Part shown: one piece after another, positions 43,948 through 51,914 of the stretch
Position numbering within the stretch: position 1 is the stretch's first letter
Layout of the letters: every line of letters begins with the position of its first letter
DNA from: Bacteroidales bacterium
Lineage (GTDB): Bacteria; Bacteroidota; Bacteroidia; Bacteroidales; F082
Direction: 5' to 3'
Length of the DNA: 64,000 nucleotides
NCBI GenBank assembly: GCA_017531225.1
Contig: JAFXLL010000001.1
Location: 62,001 to 126,000, forward strand
Made by a program: the position numbers and the translations under genes
The notes under the pieces: model-generated
The model's input: only the letters and a program-made list of their open reading frames with translations
Databases searched by the model: none
What the model was told of the DNA's origin: nothing

Positions 43948-45900
43948 ATGAAGAAAAGTATCCTAACCCTTCTGGCACTGTGCCTTTGCATGATTGGCAT
44001 AGCTCAAGCCACCATTGAACCATCGTTGCAACGCAAGATGAACCAACGCGGCAACGACGAGAAAATCAGAATCGGCATCATTATGCAGGAGCAAAGCAAG
44101 GCTGCAGACTTGCTCGCCGTAACCAACACCTTCGCCACCAACAAAGAGCGGCGCGAATATGTCGTGAAAACGCTGAAACAACAAGCTAAAGCCTCGCAAG
44201 CCGACCTGCTCGGCCTCCTTGAAGAGATGCAACGCAATGGCATGGTCGACGACATTCGCCCGCTTTGGATTGCCAATGCCATTGGCTGCGAAGCCAACAC
44301 ACAAGCCATCAACGACTTGGCGCAACGCTCCGACATCAAGACGCTATATCATTGCGAAAACACGGTTCTTCCTCCAACGACCAATAATGTTGCCGTGCAA
44401 CCTAACGAAATCACACGCGGCATCGCCCAAAACATACTTATCATCAATGCCGACAAGGTTTGGGAATTGGGCTACACGGGCGAAGGCGTTGTCATAGGAC
44501 ATCTTGACACGGGCGCCAACTACGACCACCTCGACCTCCAAGGCCGCATGTGGGATGGGGGCGAGGAATTTCCGCATCACGGCTACGACGTGTATGAGCA
44601 AAACAACGATCCGATGGACACTTGGGGCCACGGCACACACGTGGCAGGTACAATTTGCGGCACGGGAGCGGCAGGCACACAAACCGGAGCCGCGCCAGGA
44701 GCCACATTGATGGAAGTCAAGGTCTTCGCCGACGAGCCGGATGTGGAAAGCAACGAATTTATCCTTTGCGAAGGAATGCAGTTTGCCATGGAACATGGCG
44801 CTCAGGTGCTCAATATGTCGTTGGGCAAGTCGGGCGACGACGTGCAATATCGCCGCATGATGCGTGAAGGTTGCGACAGCATGTTGGCAGCAGGTATCGT
44901 GGTGGTTTCCACTTCGGGCAACATGGGCCAGTTCCAAAGTTTCATCCCAATACCTTACAATGCTGGCGCACCAGGCACTTGCCCCTCGCCTTGGATCCAT
45001 CCCGATCAGGCTGTCAATCCTGGTGGGCTGAGCAGCGTCATCTGCGTTGGCTCGACGGAGAACAACGACCAAGTCAGCGCCTTCTCTTCGCGAGGGCCGA
45101 CCACTTGGGCCGATGTGCCTGAATACGCCGACTATCCATATACCGCTGGCGATGCCACGCAAATCGGCCTTATCAAGCCCGATGTGAGCGCCCCTGGAGG
45201 CAACGTGGTATCGTTGGACTGGACCAATATTGAAGGATATAAGGCCGACCTCGGCACCTCGTTTGCGGCCCCTGCCGTGACGGGCACCATCGCCTTGATG
45301 CTTTCCAAGAACCCTGACCTCACGCCTGCACAAATCGACGAGATCCTTGAAACCACTGCCGTGAACCCTATCGGCTACAAGAATAATGACATCGGCTCAG
45401 GTCGCATTGATGCCTTGGCTGCCATTTTGGCCATGGATGGCTGTGGCCCCGTCGCCAACCTCGACTATACGATTGAGAACGACATCGTTACCCTTACTTG
45501 GGAAGGCGATGCCGAGAGCTACCTCGTCTTTGTGGATGGCGAAGAAATCGGTTCAACGGCCGAGCCTCACTTCGACCTTGAACTTGAGGACGGCGACCAC
45601 GAGTTGTGCGTTGCCCCATCCGAATGTCCAACCCAAAAATCATGCGTTTCCTTGGCCTTCGTAGGCGTTGGCGAGAACAAGCTCCAAGCCAGTGTGTATC
45701 CCAACCCAAGTGCAGGTGGTTTTATGGTAGAGTGCGAAGGCATGACTGAAGTCAACGTCTATGCCATGGACGGAAAATTAGTGAAGCAAATCTCCTCCGC
45801 CAACGGAACGTGCAGCATTGACGGGCTCAGCGATGGCATTTACCTGTTGAAGATCGCAACGGAAAACGGAACATTGAACCAAAGAATTGTAAAACACTGA
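43948..45900 (+). CDS. Subtilisin-like serine protease 2 (S8) with Fn3-like domain, T9SS cargo
   Basis: 650 residues. Signal peptide 1-20, prodomain to about 165, S8 triad Asp187 (HLDTGAN), His228 (GHGTHVAG) and Ser438 (LGTSFAAP). An extra Fn3-like domain (about 498-572; DYTIENDIVTLTWEGDAESY) sits before the T9SS sorting domain (YPNPSAGG at about 584 to KH). Prodomain and catalytic domain are closely related to protease 1, so the two arose by tandem duplication. It is 122 bases after protease 1 and 5 bases before protease 3. Confidence 0.92.
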   Translation: MKKSILTLLALCLCMIGIAQATIEPSLQRKMNQRGNDEKIRIGIIMQEQSKAADLLAVTNTFATNKERREYVVKTLKQQAKASQADLLGLLEEMQRNGMVDDIRPLWIANAIGCEANTQAINDLAQRSDIKTLYHCENTVLPPTTNNVAVQPNEITRGIAQNILIINADKVWELGYTGEGVVIGHLDTGANYDHLDLQGRMWDGGEEFPHHGYDVYEQNNDPMDTWGHGTHVAGTICGTGAAGTQTGAAPGATLMEVKVFADEPDVESNEFILCEGMQFAMEHGAQVLNMSLGKSGDDVQYRRMMREGCDSMLAAGIVVVSTSGNMGQFQSFIPIPYNAGAPGTCPSPWIHPDQAVNPGGLSSVICVGSTENNDQVSAFSSRGPTTWADVPEYADYPYTAGDATQIGLIKPDVSAPGGNVVSLDWTNIEGYKADLGTSFAAPAVTGTIALMLSKNPDLTPAQIDEILETTAVNPIGYKNNDIGSGRIDALAAILAMDGCGPVANLDYTIENDIVTLTWEGDAESYLVFVDGEEIGSTAEPHFDLELEDGDHELCVAPSECPTQKSCVSLAFVGVGENKLQASVYPNPSAGGFMVECEGMTEVNVYAMDGKLVKQISSANGTCSIDGLSDGIYLLKIATENGTLNQRIVKH

Positions 45901-45905
45901 AAACC

Positions 45906-47612
45906 ATGAAGAAAACCATTTTTATGATTACACTGGCTTTGGCTTGTATGTTTGCGCAAGCCCAAGTCATCGACCCGCTTTTGCAGGAAGAGATGAACCG
46001 CCGCACCGACAGCGAGATGATTGAAATCACCGTTTTGATGAAATCACGCTGCGATAGGAACACGTTGAGCCAACGCGCCTCGGCTTTGCCCACCCGCGCC
46101 GAGCGTAGGGCGTTTGTCGTCGACGAACTGAAGCGCTTCACCGAAGCATCGCAACGCGACTTGAAATTGTCTCTTGCCGAAATGGAGCAACAAGGTGAAG
46201 TCACTGCACCGCGCACCCTTTGGATGTCGAACAGCCTTTATTTTTCGGCTACGAAAGAAACCATTTTGGCTTTGGCCAAGCGCGACGACATTGCCCATAT
46301 TGGCTACAACATCGAGCGGAAATGGATTGGGGATGACGAAAAGCCTACATCAGTCAACGAAACCCGCGAAATCACACCCAACATATTGAAAGTCAATGCT
46401 GACAAAGTTTGGGAATTGGGCTACACGGGGAAAGATATCGTGGTTTCAATCATTGATGCAGGGGTCAACTACAACCATTTGGACTTGGCCGATCACCTTT
46501 GGGATGGTGGCGAGGCATTCCCGCATCACGGCTACGATGTGCGCAACGACGATGACGACCCGATGGACGACATGGGACACGGCACGCATTGTGCCGGCAC
46601 CGTGGCTGGCAACGGCACGGCAGGCTCGCAAACCGGCGTGGCCCCCGACGCGCAAATCATGTGCATCAAGAGCGTGAACGCCGACGGAACAGGCGGCGCG
46701 GTGAAGTTGGCCGAAGGCATGGAGTGGTCGGTGGAGCATGGCTGCGACATCATCAGCATGTCGATGGGCTTGGTGCATCCGAGCGTCACCGAAAGGGAAC
46801 TTTTCCGCCGCACCTGCGTATCCATCTTGGACGCTGGCGTGTCGAGTTTCATTTGCGCCGGCAACGAAGGCTTTGCCTTGGACCAATACCCCATTCCCCA
46901 GAACGTGCGCATCCCTGGCAGTTGTCCTCCGCCTTATTTGGACCCCGACCAAATGGCCAATCCCGGCGAGTTGAGCAGCGCCATCGTGATTGGGTCGGTC
47001 GACGACAACGACCAAGCCTCGTTCTTCACCGCCAACGGTCCATGTACATGGCAAGATACTGAGTTTGGAGACTACGCTTACAACCCAGGCATCGGCCTCA
47101 TCCGTCCCGACGTATGCGCTCCAGGCGAAAGCATCAAGTCGCTAGACTACCTCTCCAACTCAGGCTATAAGTCGATGACAGGCACCTCTCAAGCAACGCC
47201 TTGCGTGGCAGGCATCGCCGCCTTGATGCTCAGCAAGAACCCTGAGCTGTCGCCAGCCGACATCTGCCGCATTCTTGAAGAGACTTCCGTCAAGCTCACA
47301 CCTACGAAAAGCAACCTCACAGGTTGTGGCCGTGTGGACGCCTTGGCCGCTGTCGATGCCGTGGAGGCCTATGATGGGTTGGATGAAGGCAACGTCAAAG
47401 CCAACATTTACCCGAATCCTACAAAGGATGTGGTGAATATCGAATGAGAAGGGATGACGAATGTCAAGGTCTTTTCGATGGATGGCAAGTTGGTTAAAGT
47501 CTTTGGTGTGAATGGGTCACAATGCAAAATCGACGATTTGGAGAGCGGAATATACCTCATTATGATCGAAACAGATAGAGGCGCCTCGCTGAAGAAAATT
47601 GTGAAGTTATAA
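45906..47612 (+). pseudogene. Subtilisin-like serine protease 3 (S8) with in-frame TGA in its T9SS sorting domain
   Basis: Reading stops at TGA 47445-47447 after 513 residues (product MKK...VVNIE). The same frame then continues without fault for 54 more codons to a TAA at 47610-47612. The continuation (EGMTNVKVFSMDGKLVK...KKIVKL) is exactly the second half of the sorting domain seen in proteases 1 and 2. The TGA stands where both sisters have Cys. The catalytic domain is intact: Asp184 (IIDAGV), His225 (GHGTHCAG), Ser428 (TGTSQATP). With the stop, the enzyme would lack the basic tail needed for T9SS recognition and probably stay in the periplasm. Causes: a one-base nonsense mutation, a read error, or (unlikely) recoding. 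Confidence 0.75.
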
Positions 47613-47620
47613 CTGTGTTT

Positions 47621-47651
47621 TTTGCTGTTTTCAAACATTTTCCTACCTTTG
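47621..47651 (+). promoter_or_regulatory. Promoter of POT transporter 2
   Basis: TTTG (47621-47624), a 19-base spacer, TACCTTTG (47644-47651), 25 bases before the ATG. Confidence 0.8.
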
Positions 47652-47676
47652 CGGCAAATAACAAAAACGATCAACT

Positions 47677-49359
47677 ATGTTTAAAGGTCATCCCAAAGGG
47701 CTTTACGCCCTCGCCCTCGCCAACACGGGCGAACGCTTTGGCTATTATACCATGTTGGCCATCTTCGTGCTGTTTCTGCAGGCCAAGTTCGGCTACAACG
47801 AAGCACAGGCTGGTAACATCTACGGCATCTTCCTCGGTTGCGTCTATTTCATGCCCCTCATCGGTGGCATGTTGGCCGACCGCTTCGGCTACGGCAAAAT
47901 GGTCCGCACGGGCATCATCGTGATGTTCCTCGGCTACCTGCTGTTGGCAGTGCCGATGGCCACTGCGACGGCCAAAATCACCATGTTCTCGGCTTTGGCT
48001 TTGATTGCCATCGGCACGGGTCTCTTCAAAGGCAACCTCCAGGTGATGGTGGGCAACCTCTACGACGAGGCCAAATATAGCGCCTTCCGCGACAATGGCT
48101 TCAGCCTGTTCTACATGGCCATCAACATCGGCTCGATGTTCGCACCTATGGCAGCTACTAAGGTCACCGACCTCTTCTTAGGTAAGGCCGGATATACCTA
48201 TGTGCCTCAGATCCCCTCACTGGCACACCAGTATTTGGATGGCACTATCAGTGCCGATGCACTTTCAAGCTTCGAGGCCCTGGCGGTGCAGCAGGGTGGC
48301 AATGTTAACGACCTTGCTGGTTTCGCCAACAGCTATATCGACGCGCTCTCAGGTGCCTATAACTACGGTTTCGGCGTGGCTTGCATCTCGTTGATCCTCT
48401 CTATGGCCATCTATCTGAGCTGCCGTAACTGGTACAAGCACGCTGACGTGAACGCTAAGCAAGCCAAGAAGATGGAAAGCACCACTGTGAACGTGCAGGA
48501 ACTCTCAAAGGAGCAGACCCGCGAGCGCATCACCGCCCTGGTGATGGTCTTTGCCGTGGTCATCTTCTTCTGGATGTCGTTCCAGCAAGCGGGTCTCTGC
48601 CTGACTTACTTCGCCCGCGACTACACGCAAAGCACCGCAAGTGGTTTCACCCGTTTCGGCTTCAATATATGGGCGTTGGCCTTGGTCGCCGTGTCGATTT
48701 ACACGATGTTCGGTGCCGCCCAAGCCACCAAACCCATGAATCGTGGTATCCTTTGTGGTGTTACGACATTCTTATGGGTCATGGCAGCAATGCTTTATAG
48801 GACCATGCCCGACACCATCAACATCCTGCCGCAGCAGTTCCAACAGTTCAACCCCTTCTTTGTGGTGGCCCTGACACCTGTCTCTATGGCGGTGTTCGGC
48901 GCACTTGCCAAGAAAGGCAAGGAGCCGTCCTCGCCGCGTAAGATCGGTATGGGTATGATTGTGGCCGCACTCGGATTCCTTATCTTAGTCATTTGTTCCT
49001 TCCCCTTGGCCAGCCCGGCCGAGCTGAAGGCGCAAGGCGGTGTGAGTAGTACGTTGGTTTCGCCCAACTGGCTCATCAGCACCTATCTTGTGCTGACCTT
49101 CGCTGAGCTGTTGCTGAGCCCCATCGGCATCTCCTTCGTCACCAAGGTGGCCCCACCCAAGTATAAGGGCATGATGATGGGCCTCTGGTTCTGCGTGACG
49201 GCCATCGGCAACTACCTCACCTCGGTCATCGCCCGCATCTGGGGTACCGGCATGCCGCTCTGGATGGTCTGGGGCGTCCTCGTGGTGCTCTGCCTGCTTT
49301 CCGCCGTGTTCATCTTCTCCATCATGAAGCGGTTGGAGCGGGCTACGCAAGGGTGCTGA
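47677..49359 (+). CDS. Proton-dependent oligopeptide transporter 2 (POT/PTR2 family)
   Basis: 560 residues, about 14 membrane helices. Motifs: NTGERFGYYTM (again Asn in place of the first Glu of ExxER), GGMLADRFGYGK, GTGLFKGNLQVMVG and FFWMSFQQAG. It lacks the N-terminal helix of transporter 1. It imports short peptides by proton symport. It has its own promoter but lies directly downstream of the S8 protease cluster, whose products it could take up. Confidence 0.92.
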   Translation: MFKGHPKGLYALALANTGERFGYYTMLAIFVLFLQAKFGYNEAQAGNIYGIFLGCVYFMPLIGGMLADRFGYGKMVRTGIIVMFLGYLLLAVPMATATAKITMFSALALIAIGTGLFKGNLQVMVGNLYDEAKYSAFRDNGFSLFYMAINIGSMFAPMAATKVTDLFLGKAGYTYVPQIPSLAHQYLDGTISADALSSFEALAVQQGGNVNDLAGFANSYIDALSGAYNYGFGVACISLILSMAIYLSCRNWYKHADVNAKQAKKMESTTVNVQELSKEQTRERITALVMVFAVVIFFWMSFQQAGLCLTYFARDYTQSTASGFTRFGFNIWALALVAVSIYTMFGAAQATKPMNRGILCGVTTFLWVMAAMLYRTMPDTINILPQQFQQFNPFFVVALTPVSMAVFGALAKKGKEPSSPRKIGMGMIVAALGFLILVICSFPLASPAELKAQGGVSSTLVSPNWLISTYLVLTFAELLLSPIGISFVTKVAPPKYKGMMMGLWFCVTAIGNYLTSVIARIWGTGMPLWMVWGVLVVLCLLSAVFIFSIMKRLERATQGC

Positions 49360-49378
49360 AAACCAAATTGATAAGAAG

Positions 49379-49412
49379 GTAGAGACGGTGGTTTGCCGTC
49401 TCTACTTTTTTT
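49379..49412 (+). terminator. Terminator of POT transporter 2 (GTAGAGAC hairpin, copy 2)
   Basis: A perfect 10-bp stem (gtagagacgg / ccgtctctac), a 7-base loop and seven T residues. The -33 TTTG of the queF promoter (49392-49395) lies in its loop, so terminator and promoter overlap. Confidence 0.9.
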
Positions 49413-49422
49413 GCTAACTTTG
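49392..49422 (+). promoter_or_regulatory. Promoter of the queF-queC-queD-queE operon
   Basis: TTTG (49392-49395), a 19-base spacer, TAACTTTG (49415-49422), then 18 bases to the queF ATG. The leader is too short for a preQ1 riboswitch. Confidence 0.75.
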
Positions 49423-49440
49423 CAGCCAAATCACAAACCC

Positions 49441-49911
49441 ATGTCACGTAACGAACAAGAACTTCAAGGCGTCACGCTGTTAGGGAACCAAAACACCCAC
49501 TACAGCTACGACTATACCCCCGAGGTACTGGAGACCTTCGAAAACAAGCACCCCGAAAACGACTATCTGGTGACGCTCGATTGCCCTGAATTCACTTCGC
49601 TGTGCCCTAAAACAGGTCAGCCGGACTTCGGACATATCATCATTAATTATATTCCACGGACGTTGATGGTGGAGAGCAAGAGCTTGAAGCTTTACCTCTT
49701 CAGTTTTCGCAACCATGGCGATTTCCATGAGGACTGTGTGAACATCATCATGAAGGATTTGGTCAAGCTGATGGATCCCAAGTATTTGGAAGTCATCGGC
49801 TTGTTCAATCCCCGTGGGGGCATCTCCATCAAGCCTTTTGCCAACTATGGCGATAAGGACCATCAGGATATGGTCAAGGAACGCCTATTGGCTAGCTTTC
49901 ATAACTCGTAA
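49441..49911 (+). CDS. queF: NADPH-dependent 7-cyano-7-deazaguanine reductase
   Basis: 156 residues, the short (YkvM-type) QueF. Catalytic Cys in [14 protein letters not shown] (about 53), the family motif [16 protein letters not shown], and a late GLFNPRGG. It reduces the nitrile preQ0 to the amine preQ1, using NADPH, for queuosine. The frame is open from 49393, but the ATG at 49441 follows the promoter. First gene of the operon. Confidence 0.95.
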   Translation: MSRNEQELQGVTLLGNQNTHYSYDYTPEVLETFENKHPENDYLVTLDCPEFTSLCPKTGQPDFGHIIINYIPRTLMVESKSLKLYLFSFRNHGDFHEDCVNIIMKDLVKLMDPKYLEVIGLFNPRGGISIKPFANYGDKDHQDMVKERLLASFHNS

Positions 49912-49927
49912 TTACCTCTCACCTCCT

Positions 49928-50581
49928 ATGAAAGACGCAGTAATCATCATTTCCGGCGGTATGGATTCGACTACCATGCTCTATGAGTTCAAGGATGAAA
50001 TCGCCTTGGCCATCACCTTCGACTATGGCTCCACCCAGAACGGGCGTGAGCGTATCTGTGCCGTCACGCATTGTCAGCGGTTGGGCATCAAGCATATTGT
50101 GGTGCCGTTAGAGTTCATGCACCGCTACTTTAAGAGTGCCCTGCTGATGACGGCAGACGACATCCCCGAGGGCAACTATGACGATGAAAACATGAAATCG
50201 ACGGTGGTGCCTTTCCGTAATGGCATCATGTTGGCTATTGCCGCTGGTATTGCCGAGAGCAACGGCTTGAAACGGGTGATGATTGCCAACCATGCCGGTG
50301 ACCATTCCATCTATCCTGACTGCCGTCCGAGCTTTGTCAATGCCATGTCGGAAGCCATGTCGAATGGAACGTATGACCATATAACTGTATATGCACCTTA
50401 TACCAATCTCAGCAAGAAGGAAATCGCTGAGCACGGCAAGGCTTTGGGCTTGGACTACAGTGAGACTTACTCCTGCTACAAAGGAGGAGAGAAGCACTGC
50501 GGTAAATGCGGCACCTGCCGCGAGCGCATCCAAGCATTGAAGGATGCTGGAATTGTAGATACCACCGAATACGAGAATTAA
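49928..50581 (+). CDS. queC: 7-cyano-7-deazaguanine synthase
   Basis: 217 residues. PP-loop SGGMDSTTML near the start and a C-terminal zinc-binding cluster (CYKGGEKHCGKCGTC). It converts 7-carboxy-7-deazaguanine to preQ0 with ammonia and ATP. The ATG at 49928 lies 16 bases after queF; the frame extends further up, into queF, but the PP-loop fixes the start. Confidence 0.96.
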   Translation: MKDAVIIISGGMDSTTMLYEFKDEIALAITFDYGSTQNGRERICAVTHCQRLGIKHIVVPLEFMHRYFKSALLMTADDIPEGNYDDENMKSTVVPFRNGIMLAIAAGIAESNGLKRVMIANHAGDHSIYPDCRPSFVNAMSEAMSNGTYDHITVYAPYTNLSKKEIAEHGKALGLDYSETYSCYKGGEKHCGKCGTCRERIQALKDAGIVDTTEYEN

Positions 50582-50585
50582 CTTT

Positions 50586-50613
50586 CACCTCTCACCTCTA
50601 ACCTCTCACCTAA
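50586..50613. repeat. Heptanucleotide tandem repeat between queC and queD
   Basis: Four units close to CACCTCT (CACCTCT, CACCTCT, AACCTCT, CACCTAA). Two similar units (TACCTCT, CACCTCC) lie before queC at 49913-49926. Confidence 0.7.
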
Positions 50614-50614
50614 T

Positions 50615-50968
50615 ATGTATTACGTAAGAAAAACCTTAGAAATATCAGCCTGCCATCAGCTTTATCTCGATTACGAGAGCAAGTGCGAGAACCTGCACGG
50701 CCACAACTGGAAGATCAATGTGTATTGTCGTGCTGAAAAGCTCGATTCAAACGGCATGGTGTGCGACTTTACCTTGATCAAAAAGCTGATCCACGGCAAG
50801 ATTGACCATACCAACATCAACGAGGTGCTCGATTTCAACCCGACGGCTGAGAACTTGGCCCATTGGATTGTCGATACGGTGCCGAACTGTTACCGTGCCG
50901 ACGTTTGGGAGTCGCGTGACAACAAAGCTTCATATATCAAGGACGACGCCCCGCAATGTTTCGAATAA
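50615..50968 (+). CDS. queD: 6-carboxy-5,6,7,8-tetrahydropterin synthase
   Basis: 117 residues of the PTPS fold. ACHQLYLDY near the start and CENLHGHNWKI carry the zinc-binding His residues; the DHTNINEV motif and a late Glu (VWESRDN) complete the site. It converts dihydroneopterin triphosphate to 6-carboxytetrahydropterin, the first committed step. Its end overlaps queE by 13 bases. Confidence 0.95.
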   Translation: MYYVRKTLEISACHQLYLDYESKCENLHGHNWKINVYCRAEKLDSNGMVCDFTLIKKLIHGKIDHTNINEVLDFNPTAENLAHWIVDTVPNCYRADVWESRDNKASYIKDDAPQCFE

Positions 50969-51546
50969 ACGAAATATTCTATTCCCTTCAAGGTGAGGGC
51001 TTCCACACGGGGACGCCGGCTGTCTTTGTACGTTTCAGTGGCTGCAACCTGAAGTGTGCCTTTTGCGATACCCAGCATCAGGTGGGTGTTTTAATGTCTC
51101 TTGAAGCCATCATTGCCGAAATCAAGAAATATCCTGTCGCTCCGCTGGTGGTCCTTACTGGTGGGGAGCCGTCTTTGTTTATCGACGAGGATTTCGTTGC
51201 GGCTATTAAAAAGGAGACGGGCAAGCGTGTCGCTATTGAGACTAATGGCACTCGTATCTTGCCTTCGAATCTTGATTGGATTACGTTTTCTCCTAAGACG
51301 GGATTTGATGGGGGAGATGTCGAGCCTTGTGTGTTGACTCAGTGTGATGAGTTGAAGGTGGTTTATTTGGGCCAGGACTTGTCGCAGTATGACGGCATCA
51401 AAGCCCATCATCGGTTTTTGCAACCTTGTTTTTCAGGGGGTGAATCCCAACGCCAAGTTAATATGGCGGCATGTGTTGAGGCAGTGAAGTCTCATCCGGG
51501 TTGGCGCCTGTCGTTGCAGACGCATCGTTTTTTGGGTATTCAATAA
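50956..51546 (+). CDS. queE: 7-carboxy-7-deazaguanine synthase (radical SAM)
   Basis: 196 residues. Radical-SAM cluster motif in GCNLKCAFCDT (Cys residues about 31, 35, 38), preceded by SLQGEGFHTGTPAVFVRFSG. It catalyses ring contraction of 6-carboxytetrahydropterin to carboxydeazaguanine. Slightly short compared with many QueE (about 200-220), but complete to the final LSLQTHRFLGI motif. Last gene of the queF-C-D-E operon; folE and queA are not in the window. Confidence 0.94.
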   Translation: MFRINEIFYSLQGEGFHTGTPAVFVRFSGCNLKCAFCDTQHQVGVLMSLEAIIAEIKKYPVAPLVVLTGGEPSLFIDEDFVAAIKKETGKRVAIETNGTRILPSNLDWITFSPKTGFDGGDVEPCVLTQCDELKVVYLGQDLSQYDGIKAHHRFLQPCFSGGESQRQVNMAACVEAVKSHPGWRLSLQTHRFLGIQ

Positions 51547-51578
51547 AAAAACAGAGCCGCAATTTTTTGCGGCTCTGT
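51544..51578 (-). terminator. Terminator of the BACON protein unit (also ends the que operon)
   Basis: A perfect 11-bp stem (acagagccgca / tgcggctctgt). The A run at 51544-51550 becomes a T run on the minus strand, so it works best there; on the + strand the tail is weak. Confidence 0.85.
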
Positions 51579-51592
51579 TGTTATCAGAAGTT

Positions 51593-51877
51593 TTATTTCT
51601 TACATCTTTTCTTCAGTGCGTAAGCGGCACCAAATCCGATAAGCAAGAGGGCACCACCGCCGAGCGGAGCATCCATGTTGTCGGTCTCACCGTGGAAGGG
51701 GAGGCCAGGCAGGAGAAGGCTGTTGCGCTGGAATTCGTAGTTCTGATCAAGGGCGTACCAGGCAGAACCGTAGTAGTCCTGGTCGCTGACCTCGCCGTAT
51801 TGGAAGAGGCCGCCTTGTGCGAATGAACTCATGCTGATGCCTAGAACGATTGCGAATGTTAATAATGTCTTTTTCAT
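51593..51877 (-). CDS. Small exported protein with C-terminal membrane-sorting-like tail
   Basis: 94 residues. Signal peptide MKKTLLTFAIVLGISMSSFA, a polar stretch with GGLFQYGEVSDQDYYGSAWY, then a C-terminal tripartite tail: a short Pro/Gly motif (DAPLGGG), one hydrophobic segment (ALLLIGFGAAYAL) and a basic end (KKRCKK). This resembles C-terminal sorting signals of the PEP-CTERM/LPXTG kind, and similar small tails are seen in Bacteroidetes. No enzyme for such sorting is in the window. It lies 37 bases downstream of the giant BACON protein and shares its terminator, so they are probably co-expressed. Confidence 0.7.
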   Translation of the reverse strand: MKKTLLTFAIVLGISMSSFAQGGLFQYGEVSDQDYYGSAWYALDQNYEFQRNSLLLPGLPFHGETDNMDAPLGGGALLLIGFGAAYALKKRCKK

Positions 51878-51914
51878 ATTGTGTAATTTTAAATTTTCAA
51901 TTATCAATTTTCAA

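Noticed and set aside
44344-45333. 329-codon open frame on the minus strand
   Set aside because: Antisense to subtilisin 2, whose catalytic triad is intact; similar antisense frames in subtilisins 1 and 3 arise for the same reason.
47445-47447. Reassignment of TGA to an amino acid in this organism
   Set aside because: Other genes end naturally at TGA (for example subtilisin 2, slyD, tgt and kdsB) exactly where their families end, so TGA is a stop here.
49412-49441. preQ1 riboswitch before queF
   Set aside because: The leader after the promoter is only about a dozen bases; no pseudoknot-forming sequence fits.
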